Position numbers and translations under genes: made by a program
The notes under the pieces: generated by a model
Database searches by the model: none
Told to the model about the DNA's origin: nothing
The model's input: the letters and a program-made list of their open reading frames with translations, nothing else
Source: Sulfurovum sp.
GTDB lineage: Bacteria; Campylobacterota; Campylobacteria; Campylobacterales; Sulfurovaceae
Length of the DNA: 64,000 nucleotides
Direction: 5' to 3'
Assembly: GCA_027049035.1 (NCBI GenBank)
Contig: JALTVI010000018.1
Span: forward strand, 62,001 to 126,000
Part shown: positions 45,761-55,763 of the stretch, in pieces
Position numbering within the stretch: position 1 is the first letter of the stretch
Layout: every line of letters begins with the position of its first letter

Positions 45761-46915
45761 CTATATTTTACCGATTTTCTGTAAGAAAGGCTCTATAAAC
45801 CTGTCTATATTTAAGTCATAGTCGACTGGTCTGGGATTATACAGATGAGCATCTATCAGCGATGCAAGGTGGGCATGGTCATGTTTTGCTATCAGGGCGT
45901 TTTCTCTCTCCTCTTTTCTGATGAGCTCTTCAATGCCCTGTCCTTTTACTGCAATAATGGGAACTCCTACCTGTAGAGCTTCAGTATAAACACATCCCAA
46001 CGCCTCATAGTATGAGGGTAATACAAACAGGTCTAATGTGTTATAAAAATCATTAAGTTCTGTATGATCTATCTCCGTAAGAAATTCTACATATTCTTGT
46101 AAATTGTTTTCTTTAACATAATCCAAACATGCCTGCAAGGTAGGACCGGAGCCTATGAATTTCACCTTCAAATTTTTGCCTTCACTTACAAGCACATTCA
46201 GTGCTTTCAAGAGTGTGATCTGGTCTTTCAATGGCCAAAAGTTTCCTATGCACCCTATAGTGAATGTTGCCGGCTTTTTTATGCTCCTGTCTCTGTAAAA
46301 CTTAGTCGTGTCTACGCCATTGTAAAGCACATACGTGTTTGGGTTTGAAAAACCTTTTATCTTTTCAAGTTCATCTATGACCTTTTGGCTTACGCCAATA
46401 TTGAGGTCTGTATGGTTAACCGTTTGAAGGAATTTCTTTTGCATATATCTATTGTTTAACGCTTTTAACTTGCCTTTTAACAACCTGCCGTTCCCCAACT
46501 GCATCACATCAAGCCCATGGTGCTGCACGAAGTTTCTAATACCGAACTCTTTTCCCAAAGCTACTCCCAAAGCGCCGGCCGGATAAGTAACATGAGAATG
46601 AATGACTTTGACATTAGTCATGTCAATTTTAGCAATATTTTTTATGAACCGCTTGAGTCTATGGAGGTTATAGGTGTGAAACAGTCCGGGGAGTACAGAT
46701 GAAGGGAGGTCCAGAACTTTAAAGTTATAGACCTTGATTCCCTGATACGTATATTGCTCAGGCATGGGTTTTTCATAGAAAGACCCCATTTTTATCACGA
46801 CAACTTCATAGTCACTGTTTTCTTCTATGGCTTTGACCTGATCAAAAACATAAGGACCGCGAAAGCTCTCTTCTGTTGGGAAAAACGGAGTAATTTCCAA
46901 ATATATTTTTTTCAT
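45761..46915 (-). CDS. Glycosyltransferase family 4
   Basis: The 384-residue protein has GT4 features: HSHVTYPAGALGVALGKE in the acceptor half, IGCIGNFWPLKDQITLLKAL and LPSYYEALGCVYTEALQVGVP in the donor half (E-x7-E motif). The single-base overlap with the flippase gene suggests coupling. Confidence 0.88.
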   Translation of the reverse strand: MKKIYLEITPFFPTEESFRGPYVFDQVKAIEENSDYEVVVIKMGSFYEKPMPEQYTYQGIKVYNFKVLDLPSSVLPGLFHTYNLHRLKRFIKNIAKIDMTNVKVIHSHVTYPAGALGVALGKEFGIRNFVQHHGLDVMQLGNGRLLKGKLKALNNRYMQKKFLQTVNHTDLNIGVSQKVIDELEKIKGFSNPNTYVLYNGVDTTKFYRDRSIKKPATFTIGCIGNFWPLKDQITLLKALNVLVSEGKNLKVKFIGSGPTLQACLDYVKENNLQEYVEFLTEIDHTELNDFYNTLDLFVLPSYYEALGCVYTEALQVGVPIIAVKGQGIEELIRKEERENALIAKHDHAHLASLIDAHLYNPRPVDYDLNIDRFIEPFLQKIGKI

Positions 46916-48378
46916 CAGTGATCTTTATTTTGTATCAATTGTTTAATGGTAATAAGTTTTTTATGGAATACAGTAAAAAATATTGCATAAACTGATATAG
47001 GCAATAAAATATATTCTAGTAAAGAAAATTGTGTCTTATGTAATGTATAAGAGACATAAAGCAGAGTGAAAAAGGAAAGTATTAGAAAGTAACTACTTTT
47101 GTCCCATGGCCAGATAGAAAACTTTTTACGAATAAAATATATTTCCATTTGATTAATAAAAAACATATTTAACAACCGTATTAAAACAGCTGCCATTAAA
47201 CCATATATCGGTAGAAATACAATAGAGACTATTATTGTTATGATTACTTGCATTACCTGTAAATAGAGTTGTTCTTTTTCAAGTCCGCCCATTACCATCA
47301 TCATACCAGAACTGCCAACCATTAAAGAAAAATAGTTGGCGAGAAAAAGAACGGTAAGTTCCAGAGTATATCCTGAAAATTCTTCACCATATAACATCAA
47401 AATATCTTTAGAAAATAAAACAACAATCAAAATAAATGGAATTGTAATGATATTGAGCAGGAAAGTTGACTCTCTATAAAGCATAGAAAGCTGCGTATAG
47501 TCTTTTTTTGATACTAATGATGAGATGATAGGGGCAAATACACGGTTAATATTTGCTTGTAAAAAGTTCGTCAAACCTGCTAAGGTCATTAAGATTGCAA
47601 ATACTCCTATACTTGAAGCCGGAAGCGTTATGCTCATGATAAACATCAATGTATATCCACTTGCGAACCCCAAAACAGAGTTTGCGTACATGGTTTTTGC
47701 ATACAAATAAATCTCTTTGGCCTCTAAAAGATTTTCTTTTGCATATTCCCAACTATATAATTTTAATTTGTTATTTTGGAACTTATAGGTTAATAAAGTT
47801 ATAGACAAAAGCATAGAGATCAGTTCGATCCATAAAAAATATATAATATTACTTGAAAAACTGTATACGGCAAAAGTCAAAACAGCTCGGAACGTTACCA
47901 TATAAATGGTTCCATACATAATAATTTCTTTGATTTTCAATAAGGAGCGATATACTGATGTAATATACGCAGAATATAGCGACAAAGGAATATATAAAGC
48001 AGAAATCATGATGATCAGACTTAAGTCACTGTTTTTAAAGATATATGTGGCAACCAACGAGCTTAACAACATGGTTCCCATACAACTTATAATGCCAACA
48101 AAGAGCAACAGTGTCAATGATTTGGAGGTGAGTATATTTGCCTTTGTAATCTCTTCATGAGTCAAATATTTTGGTAAAAACTTTAAAATAACTGCCGGAA
48201 TGCCAAGTGCTACCATTGTAGAAACAGCGCTTTGTAAAGATTGGCCGATAGTGTATAGACCAAAATCACTGGCACCAACTTTGTTGACCAGAAACATCTT
48301 GACAAAAAAACCGACAACAAAGCCAAAAACCGTACCTAAGAGGCTCCAACTCGTTTGTGTAAAAAGTGTTTTTAGCAT
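46915..48378 (-). CDS. Oligosaccharide flippase (Wzx-like, MOP superfamily)
   Basis: The 487-residue protein has 12-14 predicted membrane helices and the polysaccharide-synthesis N-terminus (LLGTVFGFVVGFFVKMFLVNKVG). It would flip lipid-linked oligosaccharide across the inner membrane. The gene is notably AT-rich, as usual for wzx. It precedes the sulfotransferase gene in translation order overlap. Confidence 0.88.
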   Translation of the reverse strand: MLKTLFTQTSWSLLGTVFGFVVGFFVKMFLVNKVGASDFGLYTIGQSLQSAVSTMVALGIPAVILKFLPKYLTHEEITKANILTSKSLTLLLFVGIISCMGTMLLSSLVATYIFKNSDLSLIIMISALYIPLSLYSAYITSVYRSLLKIKEIIMYGTIYMVTFRAVLTFAVYSFSSNIIYFLWIELISMLLSITLLTYKFQNNKLKLYSWEYAKENLLEAKEIYLYAKTMYANSVLGFASGYTLMFIMSITLPASSIGVFAILMTLAGLTNFLQANINRVFAPIISSLVSKKDYTQLSMLYRESTFLLNIITIPFILIVVLFSKDILMLYGEEFSGYTLELTVLFLANYFSLMVGSSGMMMVMGGLEKEQLYLQVMQVIITIIVSIVFLPIYGLMAAVLIRLLNMFFINQMEIYFIRKKFSIWPWDKSSYFLILSFFTLLYVSYTLHKTQFSLLEYILLPISVYAIFFTVFHKKLITIKQLIQNKDH

Positions 48379-49085
48379 TAAAATGCATACCCAAATAGTT
48401 CAATATCGATTTTGTAGACCTTGGCTACCTTTTCAGCCATTTCCGGGGTATAGGCATCTCTGTAGCTTTTCGCTTTCTTATCCCCTGTTTTATTGAGGTG
48501 CTTGAGAGGGGTACCTGTTTTAAGGATGCTCCGCACCTTTTCAAAATCTTTGTTGAAATTCTCGAACCGACCTACAAAGTCGACAACTAAATTCATATCG
48601 GCATCATACACATAATGATACTGAGGTATAAAATGTACCCAGCTCTCTACATTTTCTTCGTCGACCCATTCCATGACAAACTTCTCAAAGGTGCCATAGT
48701 CAGAAAGAACTTCGTTACAGAACTGCTGATCCATATGGTTCATACCGCCTTTTTTCAAAAAACTGTACGCGGAGAGCAGCCTCTCCCATGGGTTGCGTAC
48801 AAAAGTGAATTTGAAGTAGGTATTAAAATGCTTTTCCCCGTACAGTCGCAAAAATCTTTCATAGGTCGGATGCCCAAATCCACCGGCTTCTTCACCATAA
48901 AGGCTCTTGATCGTCGAAATACCGCCGGCCTTCGGTATGTGTATGAAGATGCTCTGTGTTTCATCGAAACGGCGATAGACATGACCAGGTATCTTTCGTA
49001 GCTTTTCATACTCTCCGTAAGTTTCACGCTCTTTTATCTTCTGACGTATTCGTTTCGGTATAATCGTCTTATATAACTTTTTCAT
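48378..49085 (-). CDS. Sulfotransferase-family protein
   Basis: The 235-residue protein has the PAPS 5'-phosphosulfate loop FIHIPKAGGIST and the 3'-phosphate loop FVRNPWERLLSAY, both diagnostic of carbohydrate sulfotransferases (Sulfotransfer_2 type). It would place sulfate on a glycan, an uncommon decoration for this phylum. It overlaps the acyltransferase by four bases. Confidence 0.87.
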   Translation of the reverse strand: MKKLYKTIIPKRIRQKIKERETYGEYEKLRKIPGHVYRRFDETQSIFIHIPKAGGISTIKSLYGEEAGGFGHPTYERFLRLYGEKHFNTYFKFTFVRNPWERLLSAYSFLKKGGMNHMDQQFCNEVLSDYGTFEKFVMEWVDEENVESWVHFIPQYHYVYDADMNLVVDFVGRFENFNKDFEKVRSILKTGTPLKHLNKTGDKKAKSYRDAYTPEMAEKVAKVYKIDIELFGYAF

Positions 49086-49621
49086 TTGCTTCCGTTACTA
49101 TTTTTACTCATATCTGTATCAATTTTTTTAATCATTTTGGCAGGTACCCCCCCCACTAAACAATAACTTGGAACATCTTTTGTCACAACAGATCCAGCCG
49201 CGACTACTGCTCCCTCACCGATAGCGACACCTAACAATATAGTAGAACCGGCACCTATCCACACTTTATCTTCAATGACAATATCTTTATAGATACTCCC
49301 TCTCCCTTTTTCTTCTTGATAAACCAGTCCGTGACTTGTAGTTTCAAAAGAAACTCTTGGACCAACGCCAACATCATCACCGATGACAACTTTGGCGCCG
49401 GGACATCCAAATCTTATTTCTGTATTAAAAAAGCATCTCTTACCAATGAAAATATTTTTTGTTCCATTTAAAGGACGTATAGTCAAAGGTCCAAAAACTG
49501 TATTGGGGCCTTTTATATTCATGCCAGCAAGCCTTAAGAGCTTCCAACGATTTCTATCTATACTTCCAAATGCTGGTAATTTATTTGCCAACGATAAAAA
49601 TAACCACTCTTTTAATTGCAT
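49082..49621 (-). CDS. Hexapeptide-repeat acyltransferase
   Basis: The 179-residue protein has left-handed beta-helix repeats (VVIGDDVGVGPRVSFETTSH, VWIGAGSTILLGVAIGEGAV, VVTKDVPSYCLVGGVPAKMI). It probably O-acetylates a sugar in the glycan. The VGGVPAK ending is typical of CoA-dependent sugar acetyltransferases. Confidence 0.87.
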   Translation of the reverse strand: MQLKEWLFLSLANKLPAFGSIDRNRWKLLRLAGMNIKGPNTVFGPLTIRPLNGTKNIFIGKRCFFNTEIRFGCPGAKVVIGDDVGVGPRVSFETTSHGLVYQEEKGRGSIYKDIVIEDKVWIGAGSTILLGVAIGEGAVVAAGSVVTKDVPSYCLVGGVPAKMIKKIDTDMSKNSNGSK

Positions 49622-49622
49622 T

Positions 49623-50693
49623 TTAGTTCTCCTCTTCTACCAGGGCTATAATTTCTTCTTCCCACTCTTTCACCAAAACTTTCCAGTCAAACTGTTTTGC
49701 CATTGCTATCGCATTTTTCGAAGTTTCCTGAAGTGATTTTGGATCATCTATCAATTCCTGAATGGTCTCTTTCATCTCATCGAGAGTGTCGACTACAAAC
49801 CCGTTATTGTGGTCGGTGATCCACTCACTTGCCCCATAATCAGAATAGACCACAGACGGCACTCCTGCTGCTGCTGTTTCTAAGGTCACTTTTGGAAAAC
49901 CTTCTGAACGTGAAGGAAAAAGGTGTAAATCCATAGTTTTCAACAGCTCTGATAATTCCGTATGACTCAGACGACCATATAGTTTAATATTCAAAAGCTT
50001 TTCGCGTTCTATTAGCAGTTCAAAAATTTTTCCTTCACTGCCTTCCCCTACGATATGAAAATTTAAGTTTGGAAACTTTTTTGCCACTTCCACTAAGTCA
50101 TAGATACCTTTTCTTTTAAAAAGCCTCCCAATATAAATAATGTTTGTTAATACATTTGGTGACTTGTTTAGATTCATAAATATTTCTACGTCAGATCCAA
50201 GATATAATATTTTGCTTTCTGATTTGATCTTGTGATGTTTTAAATTATATTCTTTCAAATATTGTGTTATGGAGTAAACCTTGTCAAAGTATGCAAAGGA
50301 GTCTATAAATTTTTTATAACTTCCTTTATGATCGATCGCGGATGCAAGGTTTTTGTCATCATAGATGCCTTCTACCGTTTTAAAACTTTTTTTCCGAAAC
50401 AGTTTCAACCAAAACTTATTCCAACTATCCAATTCTCCTTTAGGCAAATAGGCGACATCACATTTCCATATACCCCAAAGGTAAGCTATATATTTTGAGA
50501 GTTTATGTGGATAAAAGCAACGAAAAACACTTACTCCCTCTATGGATTCATTTTGAAGATTGCCGGAATATAACTCTAACGCATAGAGATCAAACATATT
50601 TTTATCTAAATATTTCGCAAGCGCGAGACAATTGATGTTTTGGGCATTGGTACTGTTGATGTATGCGCCTAAAAACAGTTTAATTTTTTTCAT
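49623..50693 (-). CDS. Glycosyltransferase family 4
   Basis: The 356-residue protein has GT4 motifs IIYIGRLFKRKGIYDLVEVA and LFPSRSEGFPKVTLETAAAG (E-x7-E). The N-terminal half is divergent, as usual for acceptor-binding domains. One base separates it from the acyltransferase gene, and it overlaps the upstream gene by four. Confidence 0.87.
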   Translation of the reverse strand: MKKIKLFLGAYINSTNAQNINCLALAKYLDKNMFDLYALELYSGNLQNESIEGVSVFRCFYPHKLSKYIAYLWGIWKCDVAYLPKGELDSWNKFWLKLFRKKSFKTVEGIYDDKNLASAIDHKGSYKKFIDSFAYFDKVYSITQYLKEYNLKHHKIKSESKILYLGSDVEIFMNLNKSPNVLTNIIYIGRLFKRKGIYDLVEVAKKFPNLNFHIVGEGSEGKIFELLIEREKLLNIKLYGRLSHTELSELLKTMDLHLFPSRSEGFPKVTLETAAAGVPSVVYSDYGASEWITDHNNGFVVDTLDEMKETIQELIDDPKSLQETSKNAIAMAKQFDWKVLVKEWEEEIIALVEEEN

Positions 50694-51871
50694 TTCGTTC
50701 CTTTCATTAACTCAACAAAAAGTTTTTCATCTATCTCAGAGTAAAAACGCCCATACCACTCAAAAACTTTTTTAGCTGAGTTAAGATAGTCTACTTCATC
50801 GTCTATATATTTCTGTATATGCTCAACGATCTCCGACTCATCCATAATGCCTAATGGATAGTTGTAGTCATCGACAAAAAACTGGGGATCCAATAAATCA
50901 TTTTTCATCAATAAAGTTGGTATTCCCCTTGAAGCGGCTTCAAAGGTTGTGGTAGAATGAAATGTCATATGCAAAAAACTTTCAGACAGTCCGTCAAAAA
51001 GATTCCCTTCATAAAGTTTTGTGAATGCAAAGGCATACAGGGGAGACGGATCGATATCGTACTGAAAACGTGGATGGTGCTTTAGTAAAATAGTAATATT
51101 ATTTAAAATAAAGAAATCGCTATACACTTCAAAAAAATCTATTATTTTTTTTAACTTTAGCGGATTATCTTTTTTCTTTGGATCGGCAAATTGTAGTGAA
51201 AATAATATTGTCCGTTTTATGTAATGGTTTTCAAATTCCCCATTTATATTCTGTCCTATAGAATAAACGTGAGAATTGTAATATTTATCAGATACTGTGG
51301 TAGATAAAACATCTTCAAAGCCTTTCCCATAAACCAGAACGTTTGCTTCGTTGCGCTTTATGTGTTCTGCTGCGTGCATCTCGGCATCAATATATCCTCT
51401 ATGTTGCGAAGTGATGACGCCATGCTGATAATCAAACAGCTTCGCATCCTTATTTAATCCTCGAAAAAAACCCATCATACTGTTGGATAAAACGATATAG
51501 TTTTGAAAGAAAAATTTTCGAAAGAATATGGGTTTAAGTATCCCTGCGATCAACCACTCTCTATGTTGAAAGGAGGCAAAACGTTTTAATGGAATGATTT
51601 TGCGTAAAACCAAAATGGCAATGAGCATAAAGTCAAAAGGTACCGCTTTGGCATTTCTCTTTGTCTTTTTAAAAAGTTCCGGTTCTTCGATAACCAAATA
51701 GCTGATATTGTGTTTTCTGCATATGCCATAGAGCGGTTCAAAAAAAGGATTGATATCCCCCTCTCCTCTGTTAAAGTGTGCTGGGTAGTAAAAGAGTACA
51801 TCATATTCTCTTTTTTTAAAGAAAGAAGACAGAAAGAAGAAGAATGATTTTAAAAAATGTCTTAATGTCAT
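50690..51871 (-). CDS. Probable GT-B-like surface-glycan protein of unknown specificity
   Basis: The 393-residue protein shows no clear motif, but the pattern of the C-terminal half (LLKHHPRFQYD, then FHSTTTFEAASRGIPTLLM) resembles capsule synthesis enzymes of the KpsC/CDP-glycerol type, with the conserved S-x-x-T-x-x-E-A-x-x-x-G-x-P segment. It lies between LegF and a GT4 gene, so a glycosyltransfer role, possibly with CMP-legionaminate, is plausible but unproven. Confidence 0.6.
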   Translation of the reverse strand: MTLRHFLKSFFFFLSSFFKKREYDVLFYYPAHFNRGEGDINPFFEPLYGICRKHNISYLVIEEPELFKKTKRNAKAVPFDFMLIAILVLRKIIPLKRFASFQHREWLIAGILKPIFFRKFFFQNYIVLSNSMMGFFRGLNKDAKLFDYQHGVITSQHRGYIDAEMHAAEHIKRNEANVLVYGKGFEDVLSTTVSDKYYNSHVYSIGQNINGEFENHYIKRTILFSLQFADPKKKDNPLKLKKIIDFFEVYSDFFILNNITILLKHHPRFQYDIDPSPLYAFAFTKLYEGNLFDGLSESFLHMTFHSTTTFEAASRGIPTLLMKNDLLDPQFFVDDYNYPLGIMDESEIVEHIQKYIDDEVDYLNSAKKVFEWYGRFYSEIDEKLFVELMKGTK

Positions 51872-51873
51872 CT

Positions 51874-52560
51874 TTATTTATCTTTCATGAAATATTCTGC
51901 AATTCGAAAATCAATCTCTTCATCAATATCAACCGAACTTTTTCTATCCATTCTGTATGCAAAAATATTATCTTTAAGAAAAAAACTCTCTTCTTTCAGT
52001 AGTCTATCTGTTTTGGCAATATAAATCGCACCATTTAATCTATAATATGTTTCCAGATCTTGACTACGTTTACTTTTCACCTCATCTCTTAAAAAATCAT
52101 TCATACTCCCATCTGCTGGAAGTGTGTTACTCCAAAGAAGACTATGATCCATTTCACATACACTTACAAGTGCATCAGCCTGTTTAGTTTCCAATAGCTC
52201 TATAGCCTCATCGATATGTTTTTCATCTCTCAATGGACTTGTTGGTTGCAAGAGTATGATGTAGTCATACTTTTTACTATTGTCAATCGTATGTTTGATG
52301 GCATCAAAAGATGTTGCTGTATCGCTGGCTAAAGCATCTGGTCGTTTTATTGTCTCGCTGCCAAAGTCCTTGGCAATACTTAAAATCTCATCATCATCAC
52401 TGCTTACGATCACTTTGTCGATATGTTTACTTTGAAGTCCTGCCTCAATACTCCATGCAATCAACGGCTTTCCGGCTAACTCCAGGATATTTTTACGAGG
52501 AAGCCGTTTACTCCCACCACGAGCAGGAATGATAGCTAAAAAGGTTTTTCCATTATGCAT
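51874..52560 (-). CDS. legF: CMP-legionaminic/CMP-neuraminic acid synthetase
   Basis: The 228-residue protein has the acylneuraminate cytidylyltransferase start AIIPARGGSKRLPRKN and LQPTSPLR. With the adjoining leg genes it is best read as LegF, which makes CMP-legionaminic acid from CTP; CMP-Neu5Ac is an alternative. It shares one base with the PtmE-like gene. Confidence 0.88.
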   Translation of the reverse strand: MHNGKTFLAIIPARGGSKRLPRKNILELAGKPLIAWSIEAGLQSKHIDKVIVSSDDDEILSIAKDFGSETIKRPDALASDTATSFDAIKHTIDNSKKYDYIILLQPTSPLRDEKHIDEAIELLETKQADALVSVCEMDHSLLWSNTLPADGSMNDFLRDEVKSKRSQDLETYYRLNGAIYIAKTDRLLKEESFFLKDNIFAYRMDRKSSVDIDEEIDFRIAEYFMKDK

Positions 52561-53606
52561 TACTTGAACACCCCATGATACTCTGCATTTGCACGGTGAA
52601 AGTCACTCATCTGACCTATATCCAGCCAATATTCATGTATAGGGAAAGAGATGGCCTTTCTCTTCTCTTTTATAAGTCTTTCAAAAAGTGTTGGCATATC
52701 ATAATAGGCATCAGGTATGGTCACTAAAACTTCCGGAGATAAAACATACACCCCTCCACTCACAAAGAAATTGTGTACAGGTTTTTCATCTATACCCAGT
52801 ATTTGGTGACCGTCAACGTTGACTACTCCGTAAGGTACTTGGAAGTCATACTCACGGACACCCATGGTTGCGACCGCATCATGAGACAGATGATACTCCA
52901 ACATATGTGCAAAGTTAATGTTGGTCAGCAAATCCCCATTCATGACAAAAAATGGCTCATCAAGTTTCTCTCGCATAAGACTCAACGCACCAGCAGTTCC
53001 CATTCGCTTTTCTTCATGAACATACTCGATATTTACACCGAGTTCACTCCCGTCTTTAAAATGCTCTTCAATCATTTCAGATTTGTAGTTTACACTAAGT
53101 ATTATATTCGTAAACCCATACCTTTTAAAGTTTAGGATGATCGTTTCAAGTATAGGTTTATCACCGACTTTAAGCATAGGCTTTGGTGTATGTTCTGTTA
53201 ATGGTCGAAGTCTTGTCCCAAGTCCTCCAGCCATCAAAACAACCTTATTTGGTTTTTTTGTTGGTTTAAGTAGTTCATTGATCTCTTCTACTCCAACCAA
53301 TTTCCCATCTCTATCAACTATAGGTACTTGATACAACTTTTTTGCTGTGGCAACTTCTAAAATCTTCTCTTTTGTCTCTTCTATGCTACAAACTGTTGGG
53401 TTTTTATATATGATACTTTCGATACTATCGTCCAAAGATAGCCCATTCAACAAACCTCGACGAATATCACCGTCTGTCAGTGTTCCGATCAATTTTTCAG
53501 CGTCATCTACAACCAGAGCTATTTTCATTGCTCCACTGTCTATAACCTGCAAAGCTTCTTTGATGATTGAGTTTGGTTTGAGTAAAACTTTATTATAGTT
53601 TTTCAT
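52560..53606 (-). CDS. ptmE: GDP-sugar pyrophosphorylase with CBS domains (PtmE-like)
   Basis: The ~348-residue protein has two CBS domains (residues ~1-115) then a nucleotidyltransferase core (VVLMAGGLGTRLRPLTEHTP). In Campylobacter PtmE makes GDP-glucosamine that feeds legionaminic acid synthesis. The start is taken at one of two adjacent ATGs (53609 or 53606) after TTGGAG. It overlaps the end of legG. Confidence 0.87.
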   Translation of the reverse strand: MKNYNKVLLKPNSIIKEALQVIDSGAMKIALVVDDAEKLIGTLTDGDIRRGLLNGLSLDDSIESIIYKNPTVCSIEETKEKILEVATAKKLYQVPIVDRDGKLVGVEEINELLKPTKKPNKVVLMAGGLGTRLRPLTEHTPKPMLKVGDKPILETIILNFKRYGFTNIILSVNYKSEMIEEHFKDGSELGVNIEYVHEEKRMGTAGALSLMREKLDEPFFVMNGDLLTNINFAHMLEYHLSHDAVATMGVREYDFQVPYGVVNVDGHQILGIDEKPVHNFFVSGGVYVLSPEVLVTIPDAYYDMPTLFERLIKEKRKAISFPIHEYWLDIGQMSDFHRANAEYHGVFK

Positions 53607-54771
53607 CATGTACTCCAAGGTCGTAAAAAGATTTTTTTAAAATTCCATCCAAAGAGATATCTTTAAGTACCTCTTTAATCTTTACTGCCGCACCACCATC
53701 TCCATATGGATTTTTTACATTTTTTAAAAGATTTTGAAATGCATTGCTATGCAGCTTATCCAGCGCCTTTTGGATGTCCTCTTTTTGTGGTTTACAGTCG
53801 ACGACACTTTTTGCCTTTATTCTACCTTTTTGTCTATCACCGATATTGATAGTCCCTATCTTGAATGTCGGTGCTTCAAGTAATCCGCTCGAACTATTAC
53901 CCACTACTGCATCAACATACTGTAAGGCACTTAAATAGCGTAGTTGCCCCATAGAAGTAAAGCTAATCGCTTTATCTCGGTTTTTTTCAACATATTTATC
54001 TATCATTTGATTTATAATTCTGCCATTGGTATCACTATTTGCTTTTGTAAATATTATATGTGTGTCTTCTAATTCATCGATAGCTTCAAGCAGTTCTGTA
54101 AATTGTTCCTGTGCCGTTGCATTTTCTAAAGTTACTGGGTGGAATGTAACTAGTATATTCTTTTTATTTAGTTTAAAATCTATAGATTTTTCAAACTCTT
54201 TCTTGTTCAATAGATCTAATCGCTTAATATTATCAATACCTAATCCACCAACATTAAAAACTCTATCAGGGTGTTCACCCAACTGAATTACTCTATTTCT
54301 ATACTCCTCCGTCGCAGTAAAATGCAAATGACTCATTTTTGTAATGCTATGTCGTATGGACTCATCAAAAGCCCCTTCTGTTGTTTCCCCGCCATGAAGA
54401 TGTGCTATAGGAATCCTTGCTATCATCGCAGCGCTAGCAGCTGAAAAAGTTTCATATCTATCGCCTAAAACAACCACCATTTCAGGCTTTAACTCTTCAT
54501 AGGCTTCTGCAAAGGATATTTGAGCAAGTCCCATCGATTTGGAGATACCTATAGGTGTATCGGACGATAAAAGCATCTCTATCTTCTTATCAATCGTAAA
54601 CTCTTTTTCTATCTCTTTATATGTTAACCCAAATTCAGGGCTCAAATGCATACCAGTAGCGATAATCTGCAATTCCAAATCTTCATCAGTTTCTATCTCT
54701 TTCATTAACCAGTAGAACAATCCGAATTCTGATCTTGTTCCGGTAACTACACATACTTTGCGTTTACTCAT
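53593..54771 (-). CDS. legG: Hydrolysing 2-epimerase of legionaminic acid synthesis (NeuC/LegG type)
   Basis: The 392-residue GT-B-like protein has VVTGTRSEFGLFYWLMKEI and HLHGGETTEGAFDESIRHSI, the NeuC/LegG motifs. LegG removes the nucleotide and epimerises to the 2-epi sugar used by LegI. The gene order legB-C-H-I-G-ptmE-F supports this over a sialic acid role. Confidence 0.9.
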   Translation of the reverse strand: MSKRKVCVVTGTRSEFGLFYWLMKEIETDEDLELQIIATGMHLSPEFGLTYKEIEKEFTIDKKIEMLLSSDTPIGISKSMGLAQISFAEAYEELKPEMVVVLGDRYETFSAASAAMIARIPIAHLHGGETTEGAFDESIRHSITKMSHLHFTATEEYRNRVIQLGEHPDRVFNVGGLGIDNIKRLDLLNKKEFEKSIDFKLNKKNILVTFHPVTLENATAQEQFTELLEAIDELEDTHIIFTKANSDTNGRIINQMIDKYVEKNRDKAISFTSMGQLRYLSALQYVDAVVGNSSSGLLEAPTFKIGTINIGDRQKGRIKAKSVVDCKPQKEDIQKALDKLHSNAFQNLLKNVKNPYGDGGAAVKIKEVLKDISLDGILKKSFYDLGVHDEKL

Positions 54772-55763
54772 ATTAACTCATCCATTTCATAATCTTTTTG
54801 AGAAATGCGTCCTAGAACTTCATCCCATTTCATAGGACTGATGCCATTACCAGGCCTTTTGATAGCCAAATTTCCTTCATTTAAAATCTCACCTTTTTTG
54901 ATACTGCGACTTGCTACAATGGACTTTCTGGCTATAGCCATATTTGGTTTTTCGCTGTTGCTTGGCTTTTTGATGCCATTTCCAAGAGCTTGTTCTATGT
55001 TTCGTATAGCTTTTACCATCGCCTTGAGTTCATCAGGCTCCAATGAAGCCTTATGGTCAGGACCTTCCATAGTTTTATCGAGCGTAAAATGCTTTTCTAT
55101 CACAGTCGCACCCATAGCAACTGCCGCTATGGGCACTTCTATACCTAATGTATGATCGCTATAACCTACTTTTACACCAAATGTACAAGCAATCGTTTGC
55201 ATCGCTTTAAGATTGACATCTTCCATAGGTGTCGGGTACATCGTATTTGCATGCAAAACGGTAATATTGTCCTTTTTTGTTCCTGCTGCAACCAACACAT
55301 CCAAAGCATCTTCTATCTCACCTATATCCGCCATACCTGTTGACAGTATCACCTGTTTACCTAGTTTTCCTATATGCTTCAAATATGGAAGATTGGTAAT
55401 CTCACCACTTGGAATCTTGAAAATCTCAAGCCCCAGTGCATCTAAAAGCTCTATACTGTCATGGTCAAACGGCGTAGAAAGAAACATTATATCTTTTTGT
55501 TTACAGTAAGCCATAAGCTCTTTATGTGTATTAACATCGAGTTCAAGTTTTTTGATCATATCAAATTGTGACTCATTTTTATCTGTAGTCTTTTTTTGAT
55601 ACTCCGCTTTTTGGGCGTTTTTACTGACCAAGTTTTCCGCTTTAAAAGTTTGAAACTTTACAGCATCAACACCAGCTTCACTTGCTACATCTATAAGTTT
55701 TTTGGCAAGTTCTATTGATCCATTATGGTTTACACCTGCCTCAGCTATGATAAAAACGCTCAT
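54768..55763 (-). CDS. legI: Legionaminic acid synthase (NeuB family)
   Basis: The 331-residue protein has a NeuB TIM barrel (FIIAEAGVNHNGSIELAKKL, STPFDHDSIELL, YSDHTLGIEVPIAAVAMGA) and a C-terminal SAF antifreeze-like domain (ARKSIVASRSIKKGEIL). It condenses the 2-epi sugar with phosphoenolpyruvate. It overlaps legG by four bases. Confidence 0.93.
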   Translation of the reverse strand: MSVFIIAEAGVNHNGSIELAKKLIDVASEAGVDAVKFQTFKAENLVSKNAQKAEYQKKTTDKNESQFDMIKKLELDVNTHKELMAYCKQKDIMFLSTPFDHDSIELLDALGLEIFKIPSGEITNLPYLKHIGKLGKQVILSTGMADIGEIEDALDVLVAAGTKKDNITVLHANTMYPTPMEDVNLKAMQTIACTFGVKVGYSDHTLGIEVPIAAVAMGATVIEKHFTLDKTMEGPDHKASLEPDELKAMVKAIRNIEQALGNGIKKPSNSEKPNMAIARKSIVASRSIKKGEILNEGNLAIKRPGNGISPMKWDEVLGRISQKDYEMDELI